Positions 8,727 through 17,426 of a stretch of DNA of 64,000 nt are shown piece after piece. How positions within the stretch are numbered: position 1 is the stretch's first letter; every line of letters begins with the position of its first letter. The position numbers and the translations under genes are program-made. The stretch is from Streptomyces spiroverticillatus (lineage in GTDB: Bacteria > Actinomycetota > Actinomycetes > Streptomycetales > Streptomycetaceae). Under the pieces are notes generated by a model. That model ran no database searches. It was given only the letters and a program-made list of their open reading frames with translations, and was not told where the DNA came from. Location: NCBI GenBank assembly GCA_014650415.1, contig BMUX01000004.1, forward strand, positions 310,001 to 374,000, read 5' to 3'.

Positions 8727-9596
8727 TCACCTGTCCCGGACGACGAAGCGGATCGGGGTGCCCGGGACCGCCTGGGCGGCCGCGGGCAGGTGGTCCTCCG
8801 GGACGACGCCGATCACCGGGTAGCCGCCCGTCACCGGGTGGTCGGCGAGGAAGACCACCGGGAGGCCGTCCGGGGGGACCTGGACGGCTCCCAACACCAT
8901 TCCCTCACTGGGGAGTTCGTCCTCCTTGGCGCGGGTGAGGGCGGGGCCCTGCGTGCGCAGGCCGATGCGGTTGGCGGCCGGGGAGACCCGGTAGCCGGGT
9001 CCGGCGAGCATGCGCAGCGACTCGGGGGTGAACCAGTCGTGGCGGGGGCCGAGGAGGAGGGGGAGGACCAGCTCGCGGGGCGGGGCCTGCCAGGGGGCCG
9101 CGTCCGGGGCTGGCGGGGTGAAGTACGGGATGCCCAGGGGGAGTTCGGCGCCGGGGGTGAGGGGTGCGGGTCCGAGGCCGGAGAGGAGGTCAGTGGATCG
9201 GCTGCCGAGGACGGGTTCCACGTCGATGCCGCCGGAGAAGGCGACGTACGTACGGAGTCCGGCGGTCGCGCGGCCGATGTCCAGGAGGGCTCCGGCCGGG
9301 ACGTGCACGGGTGCGCCCCAGGCGGCCGGTCGGCCGTCGATCCGTACGGGTGCGGGAGCGCCTGTGGCGGCGATGGTCACAGGGGTACGAGGACGGAGGG
9401 CGATGCCGTCGAGAGTCGTCTCCAGCGTGGCGGCGTCGGCGGGGTTGCCGACGAGGCGGTTGGCCAGGCGGTGGGCGGGGGCGTCGAGGGCGCCGGAGCG
9501 GGGGACGCCGAGGTGGGCGTGGCCGGGGCGGCCCTCGTCCTGGACGGTGGTGAGGGCCCCGGGCCGTACGACGTCGAGGGCTGCGGCGGGGGTCAC
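8727..9596 (-). CDS. pxpC: 5-oxoprolinase subunit PxpC (KipA family)
   Basis: 289 residues of the KipA / biotin-dependent-carboxyltransferase family. Hallmarks are LDVVRPGALTTVQDEGRPGHAHLGVPRSG at the N-terminus, YVAFSGGIDVEPVLGSRSTD in the middle and SEGMVLGAVQVPPDG with LADHPVTGGYPVIG near the end. PxpC works with PxpB and PxpA to open 5-oxoproline to glutamate with ATP. The start is GTG at 9596, overlapping the pxpB stop by 4 bases (GTGA), which indicates translational coupling. An older annotation would be allophanate hydrolase subunit 2, but the full pxpABC set makes oxoprolinase the better name. Confidence 0.92.
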   Translation of the reverse strand: MTPAAALDVVRPGALTTVQDEGRPGHAHLGVPRSGALDAPAHRLANRLVGNPADAATLETTLDGIALRPRTPVTIAATGAPAPVRIDGRPAAWGAPVHVPAGALLDIGRATAGLRTYVAFSGGIDVEPVLGSRSTDLLSGLGPAPLTPGAELPLGIPYFTPPAPDAAPWQAPPRELVLPLLLGPRHDWFTPESLRMLAGPGYRVSPAANRIGLRTQGPALTRAKEDELPSEGMVLGAVQVPPDGLPVVFLADHPVTGGYPVIGVVPEDHLPAAAQAVPGTPIRFVVRDR

Positions 9597-10264
9597 GTGC
9601 GGGGCTGCTCGACGGAGGCGGCGGAAGCGGCAGCGGCGTCCGTGAAGCGCACCCGCGCGCCCGGGGCCAGCAGTGCCGCCGGTTCGCGGCGGGGGTCCCA
9701 GAGGACGGCGTCCGTGGACCCGACCAGCTGCCAGCCGCCCGGTGACGAGCGCGGGTAGACGCCCGCGTACTCGCCCGCGAGGGCGACCGATCCGGCGGGC
9801 ACGGCGGTGCGCGGGGTGGCCCGGCGGGGCAGGTGCAGCTCTTCGGGCAGACCGGTGAGGTATCCGAAGCCGGGGGCGAACCCGCAGAAGGCGACCCGGA
9901 GTTCGAGTGCGGCGAGGGTGGCCGGGATGCGTTCGGCAGGCATGCCCCAGAGCTCGGCCACCTCCGCCAGGTCGGGTCCGTCGTAGCGGACCGGAATCTC
10001 GATCAGCCGTCCCGCGTCGGCGGTGAGCGGCGGGATGCGCCAGGTCCGGATCTCGGCGGCGAGACCGTGCGGGTCCGCGACTCCGTCGAGCAGCACGGTC
10101 CGTGCGGCCGGAACCACGTCCCGCACGGCGGGCAGCGTGCCGGCGGCCCGCCGCCGGAGGACCTCGGCGTGCAGGGCCTGGGCGTGCGCGAGGTCGTCCA
10201 GTTCGACGAGGAGGGCGTGCGGGCCCATGGGGAGGGTGTGGAGGGGGGAGGCGTCCATGGTCAC
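9593..10264 (-). CDS. pxpB: 5-oxoprolinase subunit PxpB (KipI family)
   Basis: 223 residues from GTG 10264. That start overlaps the pxpA stop by 4 bases and has GGAGG 7 bases upstream (10272-10276); ATG 10258 is possible but badly spaced. The sequence shows the KipI/PxpB core: PMGPHALLVELDD, IPVRYDGPDLAEVAELWGM, FCGFAPGFGYLTGLPEELHLPRR and AGVYPRSSPGGWQLVG. The protein pairs with PxpC to form the ATP-dependent part of the oxoprolinase. Its place between pxpA and pxpC in one coupled operon supports the call. Confidence 0.92.
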   Translation of the reverse strand: MTMDASPLHTLPMGPHALLVELDDLAHAQALHAEVLRRRAAGTLPAVRDVVPAARTVLLDGVADPHGLAAEIRTWRIPPLTADAGRLIEIPVRYDGPDLAEVAELWGMPAERIPATLAALELRVAFCGFAPGFGYLTGLPEELHLPRRATPRTAVPAGSVALAGEYAGVYPRSSPGGWQLVGSTDAVLWDPRREPAALLAPGARVRFTDAAAASAASVEQPRT

Positions 10265-11064
10265 GCGAAGGCCTCCAACTGCACTCCTGCGTCCAGCAGT
10301 TCGGCACGGACCCGGGCGGCCAGCTCCGCCGCCCCCGGCGTGTCCCCGTGCAGGCACAGGGAGCGGGCGCGGACCGGGACCTTCTCGCCGGTCAGGGCGG
10401 TGACCTCGCGCACGGTGGCCATTGCCACGGCGCGCGCGACCACCGCGTCCGGGTCGTGGATCACGGCCCCCGGCTCGCGACGGGAGACCAGCGTGCCCTG
10501 CGCGGTGTAGGCACGGTCGGCGAACGCCTCGGGGACGGGCGGCAGTTCGGCCTCCGCGACCGCTGCCAGGAGCTGCGAGCCGGGGAGGCCGAGCACCGGG
10601 AAGCCGCCCGCGAGGCGGACTCCGGCGACGACCGCCGCCGCCTGTTCGGCGTCGTGGACGGTGCGGTTGTAGAGCGCGCCGTGCGGCTTGACGTACGAGA
10701 CGCGGGAGCCGGCGGCTCGGGCGAAGACCTCCAACGCGCCGATCTGGTAGGCCACTTCGGCGGCCAGCTCGTCCGGCGGGACGTCCATCGCGCGTCGCCC
10801 GAAGCCCGCCAGGTCGCGGTACGACACCTGCGCGCCGATCCGTACCCCGCGCTCGGCGGCCAGTTCGCACACCCGGCGCATGGTCGCGGGGTCGCCCGCG
10901 TGGAAGCCGCAGGCGACGTTGGCGCTGGTGACGACGGAGAGGAGGGCCTCGTCGTCGGTGAGGACCCAGCGCCCGAAGCCCTCGCCGAGGTCGGCGTTCA
11001 AGTCGATCGGGCCGATCGGGTCGATGGGATCGACAGGGTCGACGGGTGCCGGTGCTGCGCTCAT
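10261..11064 (-). CDS. pxpA: 5-oxoprolinase subunit PxpA (LamB/YcsF family)
   Basis: 267 residues, close to the usual 250. Family motifs are IDLNADLGEGFGRW, VTSANVACGFHAGDPATM, GAQVSYRDLAGFGRR, YVKPHGALYN and SLCLHGDTPGA; the His and Asp residues in them are typical of the metal-dependent TIM-barrel-like fold. GGAGG sits 7 bases before the ATG. The N-terminus has an extra low-complexity stretch (PVDPVDPIDPIGPID) encoded by imperfect repeats of ATCGAC-type units at about 11000-11045, probably harmless slippage. As first gene of pxpABC it recycles 5-oxoproline to glutamate. Confidence 0.93.
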   Translation of the reverse strand: MSAAPAPVDPVDPIDPIGPIDLNADLGEGFGRWVLTDDEALLSVVTSANVACGFHAGDPATMRRVCELAAERGVRIGAQVSYRDLAGFGRRAMDVPPDELAAEVAYQIGALEVFARAAGSRVSYVKPHGALYNRTVHDAEQAAAVVAGVRLAGGFPVLGLPGSQLLAAVAEAELPPVPEAFADRAYTAQGTLVSRREPGAVIHDPDAVVARAVAMATVREVTALTGEKVPVRARSLCLHGDTPGAAELAARVRAELLDAGVQLEAFA

Positions 11065-11205
11065 GGACGTACCTCCACGGTCCCTTCGCGACTGCTCACC
11101 GTCCGCCGCTCATCCGTACGACGGGATGGTGGGATTGTTGAGCAATACCTTACTGCCCGAGGGATGCGCGGATGATGCAGGAGCGCTCGGGCCCAGAGGG
11201 CCACC

Positions 11206-11601
11206 TCACCCACCCGCCAACGCCACCAGCCTCACGAACACCACCTCCGTCCCCTCCCCCAGCTCCACCACTTCCTCCAGCTCCTCCACCTGCCGGTCCC
11301 CCACCAGCACGAAGAACCCGTTGGACAGGAAGGCCCGTTCGGCGACGGCGGCCTGGCGGTGCCAGTCGAGGCGGCGCGGTTCGGGCATCCGGTAGCCGTT
11401 CAGGTCCGCCTCCGCCGCCTCCGGGCGGACGAGGCCCCGGAAGTGGGAGCCGGGATCCGCGTGGTAGCGCGCGACCTCCTCCCGCACCCGGAGCCTGATC
11501 AGCTCCCGTACGGTCATCCGCTCGGGCAGTCCGTCCGCCCCGAAGGCCGCCGCGACGGGCCGGCCCGTCGCCGTCTCGTCCCGGAACGTCACCCCTGCCA
11601 T
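11206..11601 (-). CDS. Uncharacterised companion of the DUF4132 protein (131 aa)
   Basis: A small soluble protein with no signal peptide. Recognisable stretches are MTVRELIRLRVREEVARYH, HFRGLVRPEAAEADLNGYR and a Gly/Glu/Val-rich end (VGDRQVEELEEVVELGEGT). It starts 13 bases inside the end of the DUF4132 gene, so the two are cotranscribed and probably coupled. I do not recognise a named family. The overlap suggests it works with the DUF4132 protein, for example as a partner subunit; that is inference. Confidence 0.75.
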   Translation of the reverse strand: MAGVTFRDETATGRPVAAAFGADGLPERMTVRELIRLRVREEVARYHADPGSHFRGLVRPEAAEADLNGYRMPEPRRLDWHRQAAVAERAFLSNGFFVLVGDRQVEELEEVVELGEGTEVVFVRLVALAGG

Positions 11602-13961
11602 CGGGCCCCCCTCTTGATCTGCGCCAGGATCGACTCGTCCGTGATCCGCGCGTCGTCCGCGAGCAGGAACGCCTTGCTCAGCACCACCGACAGCCGCTCG
11701 TCCTCGAACGGCAGGAAGACCTTCCCCGAGGGCCCGCCCTTCTTGGCCGGGACGATGCACAGGTAGGTGTCGTCCGGTGCCATCAGCACGTTCGCCGAAC
11801 CCAGGTGGATGCGGTACGTCCCCAACTCCCCCCGCACCTCCAGGTACCGCCCCTCCAGCGCACACCTGTCGGCGATCTTCAGCCGGGGCAGCAGCCGCTC
11901 CAGCGCCTCCCGCCGCACCTCGGCGGTCGCCGTCAGCTCCCCGAACCCGGCCCTCTCCCAGTACGCGCGCCGGGGCCCCTCGTCGGCCCACTCCGGGTCG
12001 GCGGCCAGCGAGGTGACCCCGACGAAGAGGTCCACGTCCCGCATCACCTCGCTGAAGACCAGCGGGGGCACCTCGGCCAGCGGCGCGGTCCGCCACTCGC
12101 CGTCGTGCCGCCGCTCGAACCGCACCCGGTCGGTGGCGGCCACCAGGTGCTCGTCCGTCCAGTCCGCGAGGCCGTGGTCGAAGGAGGCCCGCCACTCCCC
12201 GCCCGCCGGCGTCCGTACGGCCGTGGACTCGCCGCCCATGTCCCACGCCCCGAGCCGGTCGCCGCTCCACGACCGGGCCCGGAAGAGGGCGGCCATCCGC
12301 TGGTAGTGCACCAGGTGGGCGGCGAACCGGTTCGAGTAGTCGCAGGTCTCCCGCTCGGCCGGGGTGAGCAGGTAGATCTCCCGGTACGCCTGCTTGAACG
12401 GCTGCCGCAACTGCCGCTCGGCGAGCAGGTCCCGCCAGGCCCGCACCTCGGCGGGCTCGGAACGTATCGGATGCCAGAGCCGTACGGCCGCGTCGTCCGC
12501 GACCTCGGGCAGCTCCCCGACCTCCGGCAGCACGGCCCGCCACGTGCCGGGAGCCGTCTCCACCTCCCAGATCAGGCGGCGCACCACACTCCCGGCAAGC
12601 GGATGCCCGAGCAACGCCTCCCGCCACCACCCGTACGCATGAACGACCTCCGCCGTGAGGCCCCCCTCCAGCGCCCGGGCGAGGGTGCCGAGCTGGACGT
12701 TCGCCCGCTGCACCAGCTCCCTCAACTCCTTCACCAACCCGGCGTGTTCACGACGCACCGGCGCCGGCAGCGACCGCAGCGGACGCCCCTCCCGCTCCCA
12801 CCCCAGGACGACGCCCGCATCCTCCACCGTGACGACGGCCTCGTACTCGCCCGCCGCGCGCCGCAGCACACCCTCCGCGCCGAACCCCAGCCCCGGCATG
12901 CGCAGCGCCACCTCGGTCCGCTCGGCCAGAGCCGCTTCCGTCCGCTTCAGCATCTTGTCCAGCTGCTTGGGCACGCCCGCATGCCGCACCTTCGCCCGGG
13001 CCGTACGCACCGCGGTCACCAGCTCCGGCGTCGGGAAATCCGTCCCGGCCCGCACCAGCTCGTAGAGCAACGCCTGCGATGGCAGCGTCTTGACCCTCTC
13101 CCCCGGGGCGACCGCAATAGCGGGCAGCAACCGGTCCAACAGCCCCGGCAGCCACGACTCGTCCCGTACGAGCGCCACCCGGGCGGCCCTCCCGAGCACC
13201 CCGACCTCCCGCTCGGTGAACGCCTTGTCCGCGCGGTACGGCACACTCCCCGCCTGTATCGCCTCCGCGTGCCCGACCGCCTCCTCCAGCGCCCGCCGAA
13301 CGAACGCCACGTACGCAGGTGTCCCCGCGAGCCGGTCCCACACCTCCTCGTCGGCCGCCGGCGACGTGTGCGAGTACGCCGTGTCCGTCTCCGCCACCCA
13401 CGCCCGCTGGACCGGCTCCAGCTCGCCCAGCATCGCGACCTCCGCCGCCGCGATCGGCCCCTGGTCCCGGCAGTGCGCCTCGGCGACCGCCTCCCACTCA
13501 TCCCGCCCGGCGAGCCCGGCCACGGTCAGCAACGCATACGGCTGGTCCCTCCGGCTCTCCTCCAGCAGGTACCCGACCAGCACCCGCGCCTCCCCGGAGA
13601 CCTTCGGCCACTCCCCCGTGCAGCGCACCAACGCCCGCACGCCCAGCGTGAGATCCGCCCACTTCCGCGTCTCCAGCCCCCGGACCAGTCCCTCGAACAG
13701 CCGCCGGCAAGCATCCGGCGAAAACCTGGGCTGCCGCGTCCGGCACGCCTCCTCCACCGCGAACCGGGCCCGCATCCGCCGGTGCGGGGCATCCTTCACC
13801 AGCGTGTAGGCGGCAGCCGCCAACTCCCCCAACTCCGCGTCCGACACGTACGGCAGGTCCTCGTACCCGGCCGTCCCCTCGAACTCCGGATCCGTCAGCA
13901 CCCGCATCAGCCGCACGGCCTCCTCCGAGACCAGCGCCGCCCCCAACCCCTCATCAGTCAT
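11589..13961 (-). CDS. DUF4132 domain protein
   Basis: 790 residues from ATG 13961 (MTDEGLGAALVSEEAVRLMR). The N-terminal 400 residues are Arg/Ala/Glu-rich and mostly helical. The C-terminal 300 residues carry the DUF4132 pattern: LRQPFKQAYREIYLLTPAE, NRFAAHLVHYQRMAALFRAR, IHLGSANVLMAPDDTYLCIV and KVFLPFEDERLSVVLSKAFLLADD followed by ITDESILAQIK. DUF4132 proteins, related to the C-terminal part of E. coli MolR/YehI, have no established enzymatic role. No signal peptide is seen, so it is probably cytoplasmic. It overlaps the 131-aa gene downstream and is preceded by the msrB terminator region. Confidence 0.85.
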   Translation of the reverse strand: MTDEGLGAALVSEEAVRLMRVLTDPEFEGTAGYEDLPYVSDAELGELAAAAYTLVKDAPHRRMRARFAVEEACRTRQPRFSPDACRRLFEGLVRGLETRKWADLTLGVRALVRCTGEWPKVSGEARVLVGYLLEESRRDQPYALLTVAGLAGRDEWEAVAEAHCRDQGPIAAAEVAMLGELEPVQRAWVAETDTAYSHTSPAADEEVWDRLAGTPAYVAFVRRALEEAVGHAEAIQAGSVPYRADKAFTEREVGVLGRAARVALVRDESWLPGLLDRLLPAIAVAPGERVKTLPSQALLYELVRAGTDFPTPELVTAVRTARAKVRHAGVPKQLDKMLKRTEAALAERTEVALRMPGLGFGAEGVLRRAAGEYEAVVTVEDAGVVLGWEREGRPLRSLPAPVRREHAGLVKELRELVQRANVQLGTLARALEGGLTAEVVHAYGWWREALLGHPLAGSVVRRLIWEVETAPGTWRAVLPEVGELPEVADDAAVRLWHPIRSEPAEVRAWRDLLAERQLRQPFKQAYREIYLLTPAERETCDYSNRFAAHLVHYQRMAALFRARSWSGDRLGAWDMGGESTAVRTPAGGEWRASFDHGLADWTDEHLVAATDRVRFERRHDGEWRTAPLAEVPPLVFSEVMRDVDLFVGVTSLAADPEWADEGPRRAYWERAGFGELTATAEVRREALERLLPRLKIADRCALEGRYLEVRGELGTYRIHLGSANVLMAPDDTYLCIVPAKKGGPSGKVFLPFEDERLSVVLSKAFLLADDARITDESILAQIKRGARWQG

Positions 13962-14018
13962 GCCGCGATGATGACAGCCACCACTGACAACGCCGCCGCA
14001 AAGCGATCCCGCACAGAC

Positions 14019-14060
14019 GGCACTGCGCCCCACCGGACTGATCCGGTGGGGCGCAGTGCC
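14019..14060 (-). terminator. Strong hairpin terminator downstream of msrB
   Basis: A perfect 19-bp stem (GGCACTGCGCCCCACCGGA and its complement) with a CTGA loop lies 18 bases past the msrB stop codon. It separates msrB from the DUF4132 gene on the same strand. Confidence 0.8.
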
Positions 14061-14077
14061 GTACAGATTTCCCGTGC

Positions 14078-14485
14078 TCAGCCCTCGTCCGGCGTCAGCC
14101 GCAGCGAGATGGAGTTGATGCAGTAGCGCTGGTCCGTCGGGGTCGGGTAGCCCTCGCCCTCGAAGACGTGGCCCAGGTGGGAGCCGCAGCGGGCGCAGCG
14201 GACCTCGGTGCGGGTCATGCCGTGGGAGGTGTCGGAGAGCAGTTCGACCGCGTCGGTGTCCTTCGGGTCGTAGAAGGACGGCCAGCCGCAGTGGGAGTCG
14301 AACTTGGTGTCGGAGCGGAAGAGCTCGGCGTTGCAGGCGCGGCAGGAGTAGACGCCGGTGGTCTTGGTGTCGGTGTACTCGCCGACGAAGGCCGGTTCGG
14401 TGCCTGCCTGACGGAGCACGGCGTATTCCGCGGGGGTCAGTTCCTCGCGCCACTGCTCGTCGGGCTTTTCGATGTCGTACGGCAT
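14078..14485 (-). CDS. msrB: Peptide-methionine (R)-S-oxide reductase MsrB
   Basis: 135 residues, the usual size of free-standing MsrB. It reduces R-methionine sulfoxide in proteins using thioredoxin. Zinc is held by two CxxC pairs (C48/C51 in CRAC and C97/C100 in CARC). The catalytic Cys is C122 in QRYCINSISL, and SHCGWPSF and GSHLGHVFEGEG are further family motifs. It lies 14 bases after murC on the same strand and so may share its transcript. It ends with a strong hairpin. Confidence 0.95.
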   Translation of the reverse strand: MPYDIEKPDEQWREELTPAEYAVLRQAGTEPAFVGEYTDTKTTGVYSCRACNAELFRSDTKFDSHCGWPSFYDPKDTDAVELLSDTSHGMTRTEVRCARCGSHLGHVFEGEGYPTPTDQRYCINSISLRLTPDEG

Positions 14486-14499
14486 GACCTGAAGTCCCC

Positions 14500-15915
14500 T
14501 TACTTGTCGGCGTCGGCCAGGCGGGCCAGGATCTTCGGGCCGAGGTCCGTCACGTCGCCCGCGCCCATGGTGAGAACCAGGTCGCCGGGGCGGGACATTC
14601 CCGCGATCACGTCGGGGACGGTGGAGGCGTCGGAGACGGCCGTCACGTCCGCGCCCGCGGCCTTCGCGGCGTCGATGATCAGGGCGCTGGTGATGCCCTC
14701 GATCGGGTCCTCGCGGGCCGGGTAGATGTCCAGGACGACCGAGGCGTCGGCGAGGGCGAGGGCCTCGCCCATCTCCTTGCCGAGTTCCTGGGTGCGGGAG
14801 AAGAGGTGGGGCTGGAAGACGACCAGGAGGCGGGAGTCGGAGGGGTCGGAAGCCGTGGCTCCGCGCATGGCTTCCAGGTCGGCGGTCATCTCGGTCGGGT
14901 GGTGCGCGTACGAGTCGATGACCTGCACGCCCTGCTCCTCGCCCTTGAGCTGGAGGCGGCGCTTGACACCCGTGTACTTGCCGAGGGCGGAGGCCAGGTT
15001 GTGCGCCGGGAGGCCGAGCGCCACGCCCGCGGCGAGGGCGGCGACCGCGTTGTGCGCGTAGTGGGCGCCGGGGACGGAGACCGTGAAGGTGAGGAACTTT
15101 CCGTTGAGGAGGACCGTGACCTCGCTGGTCAGGCCGCGCGGGGTGATCTTGTGGACGCGGACGTCGGCCTGGGCGGAGTCGCCGTACGTGACGATGTTCA
15201 GGAGGTCGTCGTTGCGCAGGCGCGTGGTCAGCTCGATCGCGCCGTCCTGGTCGGCGTTGATGACGAGGGTGCCGCCGGGGACGATCTTGCGGGCGAAGGT
15301 CTCGAAGGACTCGTAGATCTCGTCCATCGAGGCGTAGTTCGCGTGGTGGTCGAGTTCGACGTTGAGGACGATGGCGACCTGCGGGTCGTACTTCTGGAAG
15401 CTGCGGTCGCTCTCGTCCGCCTCGGCGACGAAGATGTCGCCCTCGCCGTGCAGGGCGTTCGTGCCGGGTCCGGCGAGGTCGCCGCCGATGGCGTACGAGG
15501 GGTCGAGGCCCATCTCGGTGAGGGCGACCGCGAGCATGGAGGTCGTGGTCGTCTTGCCGTGGGTGCCGGCGACGGCGATGGCCCGCAGGCCGTTCATCAG
15601 CGAGGCCAGGGCGTCGGAGCGGTGGACGACCGGGATGTCCAGTTCGGCGGCGCGCACCAGCTCCGGGTTGTCGGCGCGGATGGCGGACGACACCACCACG
15701 CTGGTGGCGTCGTCCGCCAGGTTGCCCGCCGCGTGCCCGATGTGCACGGTCGCGCCCAGCTCGCGCAGGGCCTCGGCGGTGCCGGACTCCTTGGCGTCGC
15801 TGCCCGCGACCTTCGCGCCGCGCTGGGCGAGGATCTTCGCGATGCCCGACATTCCGGCGCCGCCGATGCCGATGAAGTGCGGTCGGTCCAGGGCGGTGGG
15901 GATGCCGGGTGCCAT
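14500..15915 (-). CDS. murC: UDP-N-acetylmuramate-L-alanine ligase MurC
   Basis: 471 residues, full length. MurC adds L-alanine to UDP-MurNAc, the first amino-acid step of peptidoglycan synthesis in the cytoplasm. Seen are the N-terminal Rossmann motif GIGGAGMSGIAKILAQRG, the ATP loop GTHGKTTTTSM near residue 115, the central-domain EADESDRSF and LNVELDHHANY motifs, and the C-terminal DSYAHHPTEM and FQPHLFSRT motifs of Mur ligases. In Streptomyces, murC is commonly outside the main dcw cluster, and msrB follows it here. Confidence 0.96.
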   Translation of the reverse strand: MAPGIPTALDRPHFIGIGGAGMSGIAKILAQRGAKVAGSDAKESGTAEALRELGATVHIGHAAGNLADDATSVVVSSAIRADNPELVRAAELDIPVVHRSDALASLMNGLRAIAVAGTHGKTTTTSMLAVALTEMGLDPSYAIGGDLAGPGTNALHGEGDIFVAEADESDRSFQKYDPQVAIVLNVELDHHANYASMDEIYESFETFARKIVPGGTLVINADQDGAIELTTRLRNDDLLNIVTYGDSAQADVRVHKITPRGLTSEVTVLLNGKFLTFTVSVPGAHYAHNAVAALAAGVALGLPAHNLASALGKYTGVKRRLQLKGEEQGVQVIDSYAHHPTEMTADLEAMRGATASDPSDSRLLVVFQPHLFSRTQELGKEMGEALALADASVVLDIYPAREDPIEGITSALIIDAAKAAGADVTAVSDASTVPDVIAGMSRPGDLVLTMGAGDVTDLGPKILARLADADK

Positions 15916-15961
15916 GCGGTGCTCCGTACGTATCAGACTTGGGCGGAAGGAAGGCCCCAGC

Positions 15962-16432
15962 CTATTCGCTGTGCGAGAAGAGCTTGAGCACCGGGACGCC
16001 GACCTTGTGGCGTGCCCGCGAGGCCCAGTCGCGGTGGAAGAACTCCTCGACGTAGTGCGGGGCCGTCAGGACGATCACCTCGTCGGCGCCCGTCTCGTCG
16101 ACGACGGACTTCAGCAGGTCCAGGGGGTGGTCCTCGACCACCCGGCCCACCGCCTCGCAGCCCGCCGCGCGCAGCGCCTTCAGGGAGACGTCGAGGCCCT
16201 TCTCGGCGACCGGCAGGGCGTCGGCGCCCTCGGGCTCGGCGCCCTCGTGGACCGCCTCGTCCAGTTCGCCCAGGGCCACGTCGTCAATGGCTCTCAGCAG
16301 TACGTCGGCCTGGTCTCCCCGCGGCTGCATCAGCACCACGAACGAGACCTGCTCGTCCCCGTGCAGGGTCGTGACGAACTCCACGTCGGCCGCAGTGAGG
16401 GGCTTCTCGATCATCAATACGCTCGTGAACAT
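15962..16432 (-). CDS. Universal-stress-like small protein
   Basis: 156 residues from ATG 16432. The C-terminal half, TGADEVIVLTAPHYVEEFFHRDWASRARH followed by VGVPVLKLFSH, looks like the end of a USP-type alpha/beta fold. The middle (LRAAGCEAVGRVVEDHPLDLLKSVVDE) matches the usual helix before it. Homologues in Streptomyces are, as I recall, often labelled indole-3-glycerol-phosphate synthase, but at 156 residues and without a TIM barrel that cannot be right. It lies 46 bases upstream of murC on the same strand, so an operon with murC-msrB is possible. Its role is unknown. Confidence 0.7.
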   Translation of the reverse strand: MFTSVLMIEKPLTAADVEFVTTLHGDEQVSFVVLMQPRGDQADVLLRAIDDVALGELDEAVHEGAEPEGADALPVAEKGLDVSLKALRAAGCEAVGRVVEDHPLDLLKSVVDETGADEVIVLTAPHYVEEFFHRDWASRARHKVGVPVLKLFSHSE

Positions 16433-16559
16433 GTCGGGCGCCCTTTCTCCTTCTCTGGCCCTTGCGGACTCGGGCCCATGCGGACTCTGCCCTTGCGGAA
16501 ACCATCCTTCCCCGTGCGGGCACGGGGACCGCTGGGGTTAAGTGTGCCCACGGAGATCT

Positions 16560-16578
16560 AAGCGGAACGACAAATTCC
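16560..16578 (-). terminator. Weak hairpin after the reductase gene
   Basis: An inverted repeat GCGGAA / TTCCGC with a 7-base loop lies about 40 bases past the stop of the leftward RibD-type gene. The 16433-16616 interval also holds short repeats of TGCGGA. The terminator call is tentative. Confidence 0.35.
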
Positions 16579-16616
16579 GCCGTTTGTCAGCCTGCGGCAA
16601 ATGATCACATGCAGCA

Positions 16617-17390
16617 CTATTTCCGACGGTACTGGGTGAACAGGAACCCGGCCTCCTCCAGAATCGACGCCAACTCGAAACGATCCGGAACATCCAGCCC
16701 CGGCCCGTCCGCGATCCGCTGGGCCCGGCCCGCCGTGAGCATCGGGGACAGCGTCAGGCACAGCTCGTCCAGCACGCCGTCGCTGACGAACTGGGCCAGC
16801 AGCCTCGGCCCGCCCTCGGTGAGCTGGCGCTTCAGGCCCCGGTCGGCCAGGGCCCGTACCGCCTTGTCCGTCTCCACCCGGGCACCGTCCCCGGCGATCA
16901 GCACCTCCGCCCCCGCCTCGCGGGCCGCGTGGATCCGGTCCACCGGGGCCGTCGCACCGGTCAGGACCAGGGTGGGGACGAGGGGTTCGGTGAAGAGGGG
17001 GAGGGAGAAGTCCAGGTCCAGGCTCGCGCTGACCACCGCGATGGCCGGAACAGGGCTCTGACCTGCGGATTTACGGTGTTCGGCGAAGGCTTCGCGGGCG
17101 CGGGCGGGGCGGTAGCCCTCCAGCCGTACCGTTTCCGCACCGACCACGATCACGTCGGCCAGCGCCCGCAGGGTGCCGAAGATCCGCATGTCGGTGTCGG
17201 AGGAGATCGGCTGGGAGCGGCCGTCGTGCTGGGCCGCGCCGTCCAGCGTGGAGACCATGTTGGCGCGCAGCCACACGTCCGCGTCCGAGGGGTACGCGTA
17301 AGCCTCGGCCAGTACGTCCAGGCTCCAGTCCCCGGCCCCTTCCGAGGCGGCGGCGGGTGTTTCGTCGGTCACAGGGAACAGGCGTCGCAT
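16617..17390 (-). CDS. RibD C-terminal-type (pyrimidine reductase/DHFR-like) protein
   Basis: 257 residues from ATG 17390 (MRRLFPVTDETPA); an upstream start at 17411 is less likely. The fold is the dihydrofolate-reductase-like domain found at the C-terminus of RibD: ANMVSTLDGAAQHDGRSQPIS for the nicotinamide and substrate region, DMRIFGTLRALADVIVVGAETVRLEGYRP, and TEGGPRLLAQFVSDGVLDELCLTLSP near the end. It lacks the deaminase half of RibD. An NADPH-dependent reductase role, possibly in riboflavin or a deazaflavin-related path, is reasonable but unproven. It is divergent from zapE with only 36 bases between the starts. Confidence 0.8.
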   Translation of the reverse strand: MRRLFPVTDETPAAASEGAGDWSLDVLAEAYAYPSDADVWLRANMVSTLDGAAQHDGRSQPISSDTDMRIFGTLRALADVIVVGAETVRLEGYRPARAREAFAEHRKSAGQSPVPAIAVVSASLDLDFSLPLFTEPLVPTLVLTGATAPVDRIHAAREAGAEVLIAGDGARVETDKAVRALADRGLKRQLTEGGPRLLAQFVSDGVLDELCLTLSPMLTAGRAQRIADGPGLDVPDRFELASILEEAGFLFTQYRRK

Positions 17391-17426
17391 GGGGGCAGTC
17401 TGGCACGGCACATAGAGTGGACGGTT

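Noticed and set aside
15962..16432. Indole-3-glycerol-phosphate synthase
   Set aside because: At 156 residues it is too short for a TIM barrel and lacks the catalytic motifs; the end looks USP-like.
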